64,000 bases of DNA from DATHAP01 sp963762865 (GTDB taxonomy: Bacteria > Actinomycetota > Actinomycetes > JACCUZ01). Within the stretch, counting starts at the first letter, position 1, and each line of letters begins with the position of its first letter. This document shows positions 43,010-52,316 of the stretch, piece by piece. Below the pieces are notes generated by a model. The model had not been told where the DNA came from. It did not search any database and worked only from the letters and a program-made list of their open reading frames with translations. The translations under genes were made by a program, and so were the position numbers. The stretch is taken from positions 62,001 through 126,000 of the forward strand of contig CAVXNC010000015.1 of NCBI GenBank assembly GCA_963762865.1, read 5' to 3'.

Positions 43010-44466
43010 GTGTGCACCGGCTCGTTGGAGTGCATGTGCTCGACGTAGCCACGCATCATCTCGCGCAGCGCGTCGGGGCGGTCGTGGTCGTCGAAGAGTC
43101 GGTGGAAGGTCGCTGCCTGCCACGAGGCGCCGTTGACCTCCTTGAGGCATCGGCCCTCGATGATGCCGAGCAGCCGGTCGGTGTCGCTGCTCGCGACGCC
43201 CCACTCCTCGAGCCCCCGCTGAGCCCGCGGCAGCAGATGGCGCAGCACCAGCTCGGTCGCCGGCACCTCACCGATGCCCGGCCAGTAGATCTTCGCGCCG
43301 ATACCGTGCTTTGCCCCGTTGTGGAAGTTCTCCTCCGCCGCCGCGAAGGACATCTGCGACCACACCGGCCGGTCGGCCTCGGCGAGCACCTTGACCAGCC
43401 CGTAGTAGAAGGCCGCGTTCGCCAGCACGTCGACGACCGTCGGGCCGGCGGGCAGGCAGCGGTTCTCGACGCGCAGGTGCGGCCGGCCGCGGACCACGTC
43501 GTAGACCGGCCGGTTCCAGCGATAGATCGTGCCGTTGTGCAGCCGCAGCTCGCCGAGCTGCGGCACGTCGCCGCGGTCCAGCACCTCGAGCGGGTCCTCG
43601 TCGTCGCAGATGGGCAGCAGCGACGGGAAGTAGCGGACGTTCTCCTCGAAGAGGTCGAAGATAGACGTGATCCAGCGCTCTCCGAACCACACGCGCGGCC
43701 GCACACCCTGCGCCTTCAGCTCGTCGGACCGAGTATCGGCCGCCTGCTCGAAGAGCGCGATGCGCGTCTCCCGCCAGAGCTCCTTGCCGAAGAAGAACGG
43801 TGAGTTGGCGCCGAGCGCGAGCTGCACTCCCCCGATGGCCTGCGACGCGTTCCAGTGCGCAGCGAAGGTCTCCGGGTTGACCTGGAGGTGCAGCTGGACG
43901 CTGGTGCACGCCGCCTCGGGAGCGATCGTGTCGGCGGTCGTCGCGATGCGCTCGATGCCGTCGATGGCCAGCTCGATGTCCTCGCCGCGGGCCGCGAAGA
44001 CCTGCTCGTTGAGCAGCGCGTAGCGGGGGTTCGCGCTGATCGTGTCCTCGGTGAGGTGCTCCGGACGTACCGTCGGAAGGATCCCGATCATCACCACGTC
44101 GGCGCCGGCGTCGTTGGCGACGTCGTCGGCATGGTTGAGGCTGGCGCGGACATCCGTCTCCAGCAGCTCGAAGACCGGGCCATCGAGCCGTTTCGGCGGG
44201 ATGTTGATCTCGATGTTGAACTGGGCGAGCTCGGTCTGGAAATCCGGATCGGCGATCAGGGCCAGCACCTTGTCGTTGACCATCGCCGGGTCGCCGGCGC
44301 TGTCGGTCAGGTTGAGCTCGATCTCCAGGCCCATCGATCGGCGCTCGGCGTCGAAGCGCGACTCGGCGAGCATCCGGGCGAAGACGTCCAGGCAGCGCCG
44401 AACCTTCTGCCGGTAGCGCGCCCGGTCCTCGCGGGTGAACCGCCGGTCTGCAACGTCCTGCCCCAT
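42994..44466 (-). CDS. Glutamate-cysteine ligase-like (GCS2/COG2170) enzyme
   Basis: A 490-residue carboxylate-amine ligase of the glutamine-synthetase/GCS superfamily. The active-site strand SMGLEIELNLTD (45-55) carries the metal-binding glutamates; other family pieces are QFNIEINIPPK, TSVQLHLQV, LGANSPFFFGKELW, LRVENRCLPAGPT and AEENFHNGAKHGIG. Members make gamma-glutamyl amides or other amide bonds, and several actinobacterial ones do not make glutathione or mycothiol. Its partner ATP-grasp and esterases suggest a special product. It is monocistronic, divergent from sbcD, with 105 bases between starts. Confidence 0.88.
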   Translation of the reverse strand: MGQDVADRRFTREDRARYRQKVRRCLDVFARMLAESRFDAERRSMGLEIELNLTDSAGDPAMVNDKVLALIADPDFQTELAQFNIEINIPPKRLDGPVFELLETDVRASLNHADDVANDAGADVVMIGILPTVRPEHLTEDTISANPRYALLNEQVFAARGEDIELAIDGIERIATTADTIAPEAACTSVQLHLQVNPETFAAHWNASQAIGGVQLALGANSPFFFGKELWRETRIALFEQAADTRSDELKAQGVRPRVWFGERWITSIFDLFEENVRYFPSLLPICDDEDPLEVLDRGDVPQLGELRLHNGTIYRWNRPVYDVVRGRPHLRVENRCLPAGPTVVDVLANAAFYYGLVKVLAEADRPVWSQMSFAAAEENFHNGAKHGIGAKIYWPGIGEVPATELVLRHLLPRAQRGLEEWGVASSDTDRLLGIIEGRCLKEVNGASWQAATFHRLFDDHDRPDALREMMRGYVEHMHSNEPVHTWPSA

Positions 44467-44559
44467 GGGACGACCCCTTCCCGGGCTTCCTGGGCGACAA
44501 CCTCGCACACGAGGCAGACACGCCGCCACTGCCAGCGGGGTTCTGTCCAGCCCTCGCCA

Positions 44560-44565
44560 TACCGT
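44560..44565 (+). promoter_or_regulatory. -10 element (TACCGT) for leaderless sbcD transcript
   Basis: TACCGT, six bases (CGTGAC), then the GTG of sbcD at 44572. Same spacing as in other leaderless genes of the window. Confidence 0.5.
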
Positions 44566-44571
44566 CGTGAC

Positions 44572-45726
44572 GTGCGCCTGATCCATACCTCCGACTGGCA
44601 CCTGGGCCGGTCCTTCCACCGGGAGGACCTGCTGGGCGCCCAGGCGAGGTTCGTCGACTTCCTGGTCGAGACGGTCCGGTCCGAGCGGGTCGACGCGGTG
44701 CTGGTGTCCGGCGACGTCTACGACCGGGCTCTGCCGTCGGTCGACGCGGTCGCGCTGTGCAACGACGCGCTCCGCCGGCTGGCCGGCACCGGCACCAGGG
44801 TCGTCCTGATCAGCGGCAACCACGACTCCGCCCGTCGACTGGGCTTCGGGGCGGACCTGATCGACGCCGCCGGCATCCACCTGCGCACCGAGCCGGGTCG
44901 GTGCGGGGACCCCGTGCTCCTGGCGGACCGCGCCGGTGACGACGTGGCGGTCTACGCCCTGCCATACCTCGAGCCCGACGCGGTCCGGGGCGAGCTCGGC
45001 TGCGACGAGCGCAGCCACGTCGCGGTGCTGGGTGCCGCGATGTCCCGGGTGCGGGCCGATCTCGCTACCCGTCCCGGCACCCGCTCCGCCGTGCTGGCGC
45101 ACGCGTTCGTGACCGGCGGCCAGGTCTCCGACAGCGAGCGCGACATCAGCGTTGGTGGTGCGGGGTCCGTCCCGGCGTCGACCTTCGAGGGGGTCGACTA
45201 CGTCGCACTCGGTCACCTGCACGGGGCTCAGCGGGTCTCCGCGGGCGTGCACTACAGCGGCTCGCCGCTGGCCTACTCGTTCTCCGAGGAGCACCACCGC
45301 AAGGCCGTCCTGCTCGTGGAGCTCGGAGCCGCGCCCGGTGACGCACCGACGGTCCAGCACCTGGCCACTCCCGTGGACAGGCCGCTGGCCCGGGTCTCCG
45401 CCCGGCTCGACGACCTGCTCCACGGCTCCGCCGGCGCCGGCCTCGAGGGCCACTACCTGCAGGTGACGCTCACCGACCCGCTCCGTCCCCGCGAGCCGAT
45501 GGAGCAGCTGCTGGCGCGGTTCCCCCACGTGCTCGTGCTGGCCTTCGCGCCCGATGGCGCGAGCGACGGCACCGACCGGAGCTACGCCGCCCGCCTGTCG
45601 GGGCGCTCCGACCTCGAGGTGGCCGGCGACTTCGTGAGCCACGTGCGCAGCACTCCCGACGCTGCCGAGTCTGCGCTGCTCGCTGAGGCCTTCGAGGCTG
45701 TCCGGCTGGCGGAGGCGAGCAGCTGA
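44572..45726 (+). CDS. sbcD: Exonuclease SbcCD, nuclease subunit D
   Basis: A 384-residue metallophosphoesterase that with SbcC opens hairpins and degrades DNA ends. The Mn-binding motifs are all present: HTSDWHLGR, SGDVYDRALPS, ISGNHDS and ALGHLHGAQ with a later histidine pair. The C-terminal capping domain follows (about 280-384). The stop codon overlaps the sbcC start by one base (TGATG), so the two are cotranslated. Confidence 0.94.
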   Translation: MRLIHTSDWHLGRSFHREDLLGAQARFVDFLVETVRSERVDAVLVSGDVYDRALPSVDAVALCNDALRRLAGTGTRVVLISGNHDSARRLGFGADLIDAAGIHLRTEPGRCGDPVLLADRAGDDVAVYALPYLEPDAVRGELGCDERSHVAVLGAAMSRVRADLATRPGTRSAVLAHAFVTGGQVSDSERDISVGGAGSVPASTFEGVDYVALGHLHGAQRVSAGVHYSGSPLAYSFSEEHHRKAVLLVELGAAPGDAPTVQHLATPVDRPLARVSARLDDLLHGSAGAGLEGHYLQVTLTDPLRPREPMEQLLARFPHVLVLAFAPDGASDGTDRSYAARLSGRSDLEVAGDFVSHVRSTPDAAESALLAEAFEAVRLAEASS

Positions 45727-48700
45727 TGCGCCTCCACAGCCTGGTCGTGACCGCATTCGGCCCGTTCGCCGGGACCGAGTCCGTCGACTTCGACGAGCTC
45801 GCCGCGGCCGGGCTCTTCCTCTTCACCGGGCCGACCGGGGCGGGCAAGACGAGCATCCTGGACGCGGTCTGCTTCGCGCTCTACGGGCAGGTCCCCGGAG
45901 CACGGGCGCAGGGTGCCGGCCGCTCGTCACTGCGCAGCGACCACGCCGGTGCGGGGGTCGCGCCCGAGGTCGTGCTCGAGGCAACGTTGCGCGGACGACG
46001 GCTGCGGATCAGCCGGTCACCGGCGTGGGAGCGGCCCAAGCGTCGCGGCGAGGGCACCGTCACCGAGCAGTCCCACGTGGTGGTGGCGGAGCTGACCGGC
46101 GGGGAGTGGACGACGCAGACCACGCGTCTGGACGAGGCAGGGCTGCTCCTCGGCGAGCTGCTCGGCCTGACGCTGCAGCAGTTCTGCCAGGTCGTGCTGC
46201 TGCCGCAGGGTCAGTTCGCCGAGTTCCTGCGGGCCGATGCCGACCGGCGGCGAGCCCTGCTCGAGACGCTCTTCGACACCCGTCGGTTCTCCGACGTCGA
46301 GGAGTGGCTGGTGGCGCGCCGCAAGGAGACCGCTCGCGAGCTGGGTGACCTCGACGACGGCTACCGCCAGCTGCTGGCGCGGGTCGCCGAGGCGGCCGGT
46401 GAGGAGCCGGCGGAGGGCGTCACCGACCGGCTCGACGACGGCGAGGTCGCCGGCTGGGTCGACGACCTCCTCGAGCGGGCTCTGGCCACGGCCGGGTCCA
46501 CCGACGAGGCGGCCAAGAGCGCAGCACTGGTGGCCCAGCAGAGGCATGACGCGGTGGAGGCTGCCCAGCGGTCGGCCGAGCTGCGAGCCCGGGCCAGTGC
46601 TCTCGAGGCCAGGCAGGCATCGCTCGCCGCGGCGCAGCCTGCGCGCGACGCTGCCGCGGCAGAGCTCGAGGAGGCCCGCCGGGTCGCGCCGCTGCTGCCC
46701 GTCCTGGCCGAGGCCGGTCGCCTGCAGCAGGAGCTGGAGGCCGCCCGCGCGCAGGCCGACCAGGCCCACCGCGGCCTGGTCACGGTGCTGGCGCCGACCG
46801 GTACCGCTGGCGGCTCCGGGGCATCGAGAGTTGTGGCGAGTGGTGGCGTCGGGGCAGCCACCGATCGTTCGACGAGCCGGGCCTCGGCGCGGGGGGCCGG
46901 TCCGGCGGCGGCGTTCCCCACGCTGTCTCTGGTGAGGCAGGTCTTCCGGTCGACGACCGATGAGGCGGCCACCCTCTCGCTGCTGGCCGAGCAGGAGGCC
47001 GAAGCCGGGCGCCTGTCCCGGCATGCCGACGCCCTTCAACGCAGCGTCGTCGAGCTCGGCGCAAAGGCAGCCAAGGCCGACGAGTGGCTCGGCACGGCGC
47101 CCGAGCGGCGGAGAGGTCTCGAGGCGGCCCGAGACGAGGCCAGGCGCGCGGCGGCCGAGCTGCCGGCGGCGTCGGCAGCCGCGCAGGTCGCCGCTGAGCG
47201 GCTCGCCGCAGGTCTCCGCCGCGACGAGCTGGTCGGCGAGCTCGGCTCCGCGCGAGACACGCTCCGCGGCCTGGTCGACCGCCACCAGGAGGCGCGCGAG
47301 CACCTGCAGGAGCTGCGCGGGCGCCGCCTGGCCGGCATGGCCGCTGAGCTGGCGGCCGGGCTGGCACCGGGCGAGGACTGTCCGGTCTGCGGCAGCACTG
47401 AGCATCCCCGTCCCGCCCACGGCGAAGGGGCCGCAGTGACGCCCGCCGCGGAGCAGTCGGCGGAGGCCACGGTCGCTGCCACGGAGGCAGCGCGGCAGGC
47501 CGGTGAGCGAGCTGCGGCTGCGCTGGAGGTCGCGCTCGCCGAGCAGGGCGCCCTGGCCGGCGGCGAGACACCGGTCGACGCGCTGCGGACCGAGGCGGCG
47601 ACCGCAGCCCGCCACCTGGAGGAGACCGGCGCAGCTGCCGCTCTCGTGCCGGTCGCCGACCGGGCGTTCGACGACTTCCTGGCGGAGCACGAGCGCTGGG
47701 AGCGCGACAAGGTCGCCCACGAGACCGAGCAGCGCAGCGCTGCCGCCCAGGCCGTCGAGCAGCGGGCCACGGCCGAGCGGCTCATGACGGAGCTGGCTCT
47801 GGCGAGGGGCGACGACCCGACGATCGAGGCACGGCGGGCACGGTTGGAGCGGACAGCCCGCGACCTGGAGGGCCTCGCCCGCCATCTCTCCGACCTCGAT
47901 CGCCTCGAGAGAGCTGTCGAGGAGGCGGTCGCCCGGGTCGAGTCCGCGGTGTCGGAGCGCGGGTTGCGCAGCGTCGAGGACGTCGCGGGCGCCGTTCGCG
48001 ATGACGACCGAGTGCACGAGCTCGAGGACCTGGTCCGCAGCCACGACGCGGAGGTCGCGGCCGTGGCGCAGCAGCTGGCCGACCCGGAGGTGGCCGGCGC
48101 CCAAGCGATGCCGGCGGACGACGTCGCAGCGCGCCGGGCGGCGCTCGTCGAGGCGGAGGCTGCCCGCGACCTCGCGATGGCGGCCGCACACGCCGCGGCC
48201 GCGCGGGTGCGTCGCCTGCTGCAGCGCGCCGACCAGGTCGCGGCCACCGGTGCTGCTCGGCGGCCAATCGTCGAGCGGCACCGGCTGGTGGACGGGCTGG
48301 CGCGGCTCGCCGAGGGCAAGAGCGCCGACAACACCCTGCGGATGAGCCTGTCGGCCTACGTCCTGGCCGCCCGGCTGGAGCAGGTGGCCGCCAGCGCCTC
48401 GGACCGGTTGCTGCGGATGACCTCCGGCCGCTACAGCCTGGTGCACACCGCGGTGGCCGCCGGTGGTCGGGCGCGTGGCGGACTGACTCTCCGGGTGCTG
48501 GACTCGTGGACCGGCCGGCTGCGCGACCCGGCGAGCCTCTCGGGCGGTGAGACCTTCTCAGCCTCGCTCGCGCTGGCGCTGGGGCTCGCCGACGTGGTCA
48601 CGGCCGAGGCGGGCGGCGCCCTGCTGGAGACCCTGTTCGTCGACGAGGGCTTCGGGAGCCTCGACGAGGACACCCTCGAGGACGTCATGGGTGTCCTGGA

Positions 48701-48821
48701 CGACCTGCGCGAGGGCGGCCGGACCGTCGGGATCGTCAGCCACGTCGCCGACCTGCGGCAGCGGGTCCCGGTCCAGCTGCGGGTCGATCGCGGGCGGGCC
48801 GGCTCGACGATCGTCCAGTGA
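45726..48821 (+). CDS. sbcC: Exonuclease SbcCD, ATPase subunit C
   Basis: A 1031-residue SMC-like ATPase. Walker A is GPTGAGKTSILDAV (near 30-43), the Q-loop region LTLQQFCQVVLLPQGQF, and the C-terminal half has the signature SLSGGETFSASLAL and Walker B LFVDEGFGSLDED. Between them are two long Ala/Glu/Arg-rich coiled coils joined by the zinc hook CPVCGSTEHP, about residue 556. One arm of the coil is interrupted by a Gly/Ser/Ala-rich stretch of about 45 residues near 358-400, unusual within such a coiled coil. Forms a DNA-tethering complex with SbcD. Confidence 0.94.
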   Translation: MRLHSLVVTAFGPFAGTESVDFDELAAAGLFLFTGPTGAGKTSILDAVCFALYGQVPGARAQGAGRSSLRSDHAGAGVAPEVVLEATLRGRRLRISRSPAWERPKRRGEGTVTEQSHVVVAELTGGEWTTQTTRLDEAGLLLGELLGLTLQQFCQVVLLPQGQFAEFLRADADRRRALLETLFDTRRFSDVEEWLVARRKETARELGDLDDGYRQLLARVAEAAGEEPAEGVTDRLDDGEVAGWVDDLLERALATAGSTDEAAKSAALVAQQRHDAVEAAQRSAELRARASALEARQASLAAAQPARDAAAAELEEARRVAPLLPVLAEAGRLQQELEAARAQADQAHRGLVTVLAPTGTAGGSGASRVVASGGVGAATDRSTSRASARGAGPAAAFPTLSLVRQVFRSTTDEAATLSLLAEQEAEAGRLSRHADALQRSVVELGAKAAKADEWLGTAPERRRGLEAARDEARRAAAELPAASAAAQVAAERLAAGLRRDELVGELGSARDTLRGLVDRHQEAREHLQELRGRRLAGMAAELAAGLAPGEDCPVCGSTEHPRPAHGEGAAVTPAAEQSAEATVAATEAARQAGERAAAALEVALAEQGALAGGETPVDALRTEAATAARHLEETGAAAALVPVADRAFDDFLAEHERWERDKVAHETEQRSAAAQAVEQRATAERLMTELALARGDDPTIEARRARLERTARDLEGLARHLSDLDRLERAVEEAVARVESAVSERGLRSVEDVAGAVRDDDRVHELEDLVRSHDAEVAAVAQQLADPEVAGAQAMPADDVAARRAALVEAEAARDLAMAAAHAAAARVRRLLQRADQVAATGAARRPIVERHRLVDGLARLAEGKSADNTLRMSLSAYVLAARLEQVAASASDRLLRMTSGRYSLVHTAVAAGGRARGGLTLRVLDSWTGRLRDPASLSGGETFSASLALALGLADVVTAEAGGALLETLFVDEGFGSLDEDTLEDVMGVLDDLREGGRTVGIVSHVADLRQRVPVQLRVDRGRAGSTIVQ

Positions 48822-48898
48822 GCCAGGCGGCCGCGGGACACCGTGCCGAGGTGGCCGCCGGACGCTGTGCTGAGCCGACCCGCGCGGCGGTGCGGGCA

Positions 48899-48904
48899 TA
48901 CTGG
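48899..48904 (+). promoter_or_regulatory. -10 element (TACTGG) before the phosphatase-nuclease gene
   Basis: TACTGG, six bases (CGTCCC), then GTG at 48911. It supports that GTG as the start over an upstream in-frame one overlapping sbcC. Confidence 0.45.
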
Positions 48905-48910
48905 CGTCCC

Positions 48911-51166
48911 GTGACGGGGACCACGGGGAAGTCGACGACCACCAGGACCACGACCACGCGGCTGCGCAGCGGCCGGCGGCGGCTGTCATCAGTCGCGCTG
49001 GCGAGTGCGCTGGTCGGCGGGGTGCTGGTCTCCGGCGCCGGCCCGGCTGCCGCTGCCCCGGTCTGCGACACCGAGACGATCGATCGCACGGCATACGGCC
49101 TGGCGCCCTACGACGTGACGGTCTGCCTGGTGACGCCGGGCGCCGGTGACGACCTGACCGACCCGGTCGACGTGACCGCCACCGCGACGGTGAGCGACCC
49201 GACGACCGCCGCGGTCCAGCGCGTCACCTTCCGCTGGCTACCGACCGGCGCCAGCACCGACACCTACCTGCTCGCCGACAACGATGCCGAGCCGGGCAGC
49301 CTCTACCGGATGTCGCTGCGCAGCTACCGACTGCCCGGCACCACCGGCAGCCTGGTCGCCCGCGCCGTCGTCGACGACAACACGACCGACGGGGTCGCCG
49401 GAACAAGGACCGTCGACACGACCGTCGACGTGACGAAGGACAGCGAGCACGCCCCGCCGACGGCCCCGCCGTTCAGCCCGCGTCTCGGCTCGCCCGGGCC
49501 CGGCGAGCGCTACACGCTGGCCGCCACCGGCGACGGCGTCGACGGCTCGCCGCAGTCGCACGACGTGGTGGACGTCATCAAGGGGTGGAGCCCCGACTCG
49601 TTCTCCTACCTCGGTGACGTCTACACCAACGGCACGGCCTACGAGTTCGACACCTGGTACGGCGAGGCCGGTGGGTACGGCGACCTCCGGGCCATCACCA
49701 ACCCGGCCGTCGGCAACCACGAGTACCGCGAGCCCGGCGCGTCGGCCTACTTCGCCTACTGGGGCGGTGTCCCCCGCTGGTACAGCTACGACGTCGGCGG
49801 CTGGCACGTGGCCGTGCTGGACACCAACGTGGCGACCGACACCGGCGACGTGCAGACCGCAGTCGGGACACCCCAGTACCAGTGGCTCGACGCCGACCTC
49901 GCCGCCCACCAGAACGCCTGCACGATCGTCGTGCAGCACCAGCCGCGCTATGCCGAGGTGCCCGGGGCGCGCGCCTACCTGCAGGACCTGTGGTCACTGG
50001 CCTACAACCGCGGGGTCACCCTGCTGCTCGCCGGGCACGTCCACAAGTACGAGCGCTGGACGCCCATGGACGCGTCCGGCAACCCGGTCGGCGGCGGGCT
50101 TACCCAGATCGTGGCCGGCGGCGGTGGTCGCGAGGCGGCCAACCCGAGCACCCCGGACCCGCGGGTGGCCGCGCGCGGCAGCGTCGGAGCCCTCCGGCTC
50201 GACCTCGGTGCTGACGACCTGTCGTTCACCTACGCCGACCAGAACGGTGCCGTCGTCGACCAGGGCGGCGTTGCCTGCCGGCAGCGCGTGCCGGGTGCTA
50301 TCCCGCCGCCACCCGACACGACCGCCCCCACGACACCGACCGGTCTCACTGCCGCTGCGTCGTCGACCACTGCTGCGAACCTCTCCTGGCAGCCGTCCAG
50401 CGACGCGGTGGGGGTCGCCTCCTACGTCGTCCGCCGCAACGACGTGGTGGTTGCCACTCTCCCCGGCAGCTCGACGTCGTGGCGTGACGGCGGGCTCGCA
50501 CCGGGGCGGAGCTACCGGTGGACAGTCGAGGCCACCGACGCGGCCGGCAACCGGTCGGCGCAGTCCGCACCGGCGAGCGCGAGCACGCCGATGCCGAAGC
50601 GGAGCACCAAGCGCCTGCTCGCCGACCTGCGGACCGCCGCGGAGCACCGGGCCGGCTGGACCTCGAAGCGCTTCCCGGGCTGGACCGACGCCGACGGCGA
50701 CCGCTGCCGGACGCCCAGCGAGGTGTTCCTCGCCGAGGCACTGACGACGCCGCGCGTGCGCTCCGGCTGCGACCTGCGCGGCGGCAGGTGGCGCTCTCCC
50801 TACGACGGTGCCGTGCGTACCAGCGACGCCCGTCTCACCGCCGACCACCTGGTCGGCCTGCGCGAGGCCTGGGAGTCCGGGGCGTCCCGCTGGTCGCGGT
50901 CCGCCCGCCGCCAGCACGCCAACGACCTCGGTTACCCCAGCACGCTGATCGCGGTCACGACGGCGTCGGCCACGGCCAAGGGCGGCCGCGAGCCGCAGGA
51001 CTGGTTGCCGCGGAAGGCCTTCCGCTGCTCGTACCTCAGCCAGTGGGTCGCGGTGAAGTGGCGCTGGCGACTGGCCGTCGACCCGGCGGAGCGGCGCTTC
51101 CTCAAGACCAGGCTGGCCTCCTGCGGCTGGCCGAGCGTCCGGGTGCCGACCCGCCCACGCGTCTGA
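48911..51166 (+). CDS. Secreted metallophosphatase fused to fibronectin-III and HNH nuclease domains
   Basis: A 751-residue exported fusion. After the signal peptide (LSSVALASALVGGVLVSG, cut near AAAAP) come a beta-rich domain, then a purple-acid-phosphatase-like phosphoesterase (about 160-420: YLGDVY, AVGNHEYRE, AGHVHKYERW), a fibronectin type III domain (about 440-545: PTGLTAAASSTTAANLSW) and, from about 555, a secreted HNH nuclease domain of the GmrSD-C/DUF1524 kind (DADGDRCRTPSEV, TADHLVGLREAWESGASRW, RRQHANDLGY). Nuclease plus phosphatase on one chain suggests extracellular DNA degradation and phosphate release. It could also be envelope-attached, but no anchor is visible. Confidence 0.82.
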   Translation: MTGTTGKSTTTRTTTTRLRSGRRRLSSVALASALVGGVLVSGAGPAAAAPVCDTETIDRTAYGLAPYDVTVCLVTPGAGDDLTDPVDVTATATVSDPTTAAVQRVTFRWLPTGASTDTYLLADNDAEPGSLYRMSLRSYRLPGTTGSLVARAVVDDNTTDGVAGTRTVDTTVDVTKDSEHAPPTAPPFSPRLGSPGPGERYTLAATGDGVDGSPQSHDVVDVIKGWSPDSFSYLGDVYTNGTAYEFDTWYGEAGGYGDLRAITNPAVGNHEYREPGASAYFAYWGGVPRWYSYDVGGWHVAVLDTNVATDTGDVQTAVGTPQYQWLDADLAAHQNACTIVVQHQPRYAEVPGARAYLQDLWSLAYNRGVTLLLAGHVHKYERWTPMDASGNPVGGGLTQIVAGGGGREAANPSTPDPRVAARGSVGALRLDLGADDLSFTYADQNGAVVDQGGVACRQRVPGAIPPPPDTTAPTTPTGLTAAASSTTAANLSWQPSSDAVGVASYVVRRNDVVVATLPGSSTSWRDGGLAPGRSYRWTVEATDAAGNRSAQSAPASASTPMPKRSTKRLLADLRTAAEHRAGWTSKRFPGWTDADGDRCRTPSEVFLAEALTTPRVRSGCDLRGGRWRSPYDGAVRTSDARLTADHLVGLREAWESGASRWSRSARRQHANDLGYPSTLIAVTTASATAKGGREPQDWLPRKAFRCSYLSQWVAVKWRWRLAVDPAERRFLKTRLASCGWPSVRVPTRPRV

Positions 51167-51175
51167 TCAGCCGGT

Positions 51176-51235
51176 CAGCGGGTCAGCCGGCAAGCAGTCA
51201 GCTGGCAGCGGGTCAGCCGCGCAGCGGGTCAGTCG
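51176..51235. repeat. Short direct repeats between convergent genes
   Basis: CAGCGGGTCAG followed by C or T and CG occurs at 51176, 51206 and 51222 in the 62-base gap between the phosphatase-nuclease and PAP2 genes; the third copy runs into the PAP2 stop. The related GTCAGCCGG/AGCCGG units also pair into short stems, which may act as a terminator for both genes. Confidence 0.5.
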
Positions 51236-52263
51236 ACCGGCGGTCGAGGACGGGGGCAGCCGGCGAACACCCGACCGCGGTCGGGGTCGGTCTCCTCGTC
51301 GGTGTCCAGGCGGGTGTCCCCGGCACGGTCGTCGGCCCCGGCAGCCGGCTTCGGGATGCCAGCCGACGTAGCCAGCAGGTTGCGGCCCGCCGGGACAGGC
51401 ACGGCACGGGCGGTCCGCCGGCGGGACCACCAGGCGGCCACCGGCGAGGGAGCGTAGGGCTGCGGCGTCACGGCGAGGGCAAGCAGCAGGAGTAGGCCCG
51501 CGGCGATCGCGTCGACCCAGTAGTGGTTGGCGGTCGCCACGACCACGAGCACCGTGATGGTCGGGTGCAGGATGACAACCCAGCGCCACGGTGTGCGCGC
51601 CGTGCGCACGACCACGACCGCGATCAGCAGGGCCCAGCCGACGTGCAGGCTAGGCATGGCAGCGAACTGGTTGGCGACTGTCGCTGTCGTGCTGTCGCCG
51701 TAGGCGGACGGGCCGAAGACCGCCATGGTGTCCAGGAAGCCGAGACTGCTCAGCATCCGCGGAGGCGCCAGCGGCATCACGACGTGGACGACCAGGGCCA
51801 GGCCGGTGAGCAGGCTGAGGAGCCGCCGTGCGTAGCGGTACTCGGCCGGCGGCCGCTTCAGCCAGCCCCAGGCCAGGAAGACGGCCGTCAGTGGGAAGTG
51901 GACTCCGACGTAGTACCAGTTGGCGGCCTTCAGCAGGTCGGGCCACTGCAGGGCCCACTGCTGGAAGAGCTCCTCGTCGGGCAGTCGGAGGGCCCGCTCG
52001 ACGTCCCAGATCCACCAGGCGTTGGTGACGGCGAGCTGGTCGTGCCCGGTGATGGCGAGCCGACCGAGCCGGTAGACCAGGAAGAGTCCCGCCACCAGGG
52101 CGATCTCGCGGACGAGGGGTGGTCGACGGACCTTCGTGCCGGCCGCCCCCGGGGCGGCCGGGTCGCCCGCCACCCCCTCCCGCGGGTCTCCGTGCGTGCC
52201 GGAACCGGCTCGGTGGACCTCAGTCCCCGGGCCCCCCGGCCGTCCGGCGAAACGCACCTGCAC
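51229..52263 (-). CDS. PAP2-superfamily membrane protein (AUR1-like)
   Basis: A 344-residue integral membrane protein with about six helices. The phosphatase/transferase motifs are in modified form: KRPPAEYRYARR, AMPSLHVGWAL (in place of PSGH) and ANHYWVDA with the paired His and Asp. This pattern is that of AUR1/IpcS-like phosphatidylinositol-type transferases or phosphatases. The 45 residues before the first helix and the 60 after the last one are charged and probably cytoplasmic. It is 53 bases downstream of the flavoprotein gene on the same strand, so it may be the fourth gene of the polyketide operon. Confidence 0.82.
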   Translation of the reverse strand: MQVRFAGRPGGPGTEVHRAGSGTHGDPREGVAGDPAAPGAAGTKVRRPPLVREIALVAGLFLVYRLGRLAITGHDQLAVTNAWWIWDVERALRLPDEELFQQWALQWPDLLKAANWYYVGVHFPLTAVFLAWGWLKRPPAEYRYARRLLSLLTGLALVVHVVMPLAPPRMLSSLGFLDTMAVFGPSAYGDSTTATVANQFAAMPSLHVGWALLIAVVVVRTARTPWRWVVILHPTITVLVVVATANHYWVDAIAAGLLLLLALAVTPQPYAPSPVAAWWSRRRTARAVPVPAGRNLLATSAGIPKPAAGADDRAGDTRLDTDEETDPDRGRVFAGCPRPRPPVD

Positions 52264-52316
52264 AGGATTCCACGGATCACCGACATTCGCTGTCTAGTTG
52301 TGCTGTCGATCAGTCG

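Noticed and set aside
43855..44571. Upstream extension of sbcD
   Set aside because: Antisense to the GCS2-like gene; the SbcD fold begins at VRLIHTSDWH right after GTG 44572.
51176..51235. CRISPR-like repeat array
   Set aside because: Units are only about 14 bases, irregularly spaced, within 60 bases, with no cas genes.
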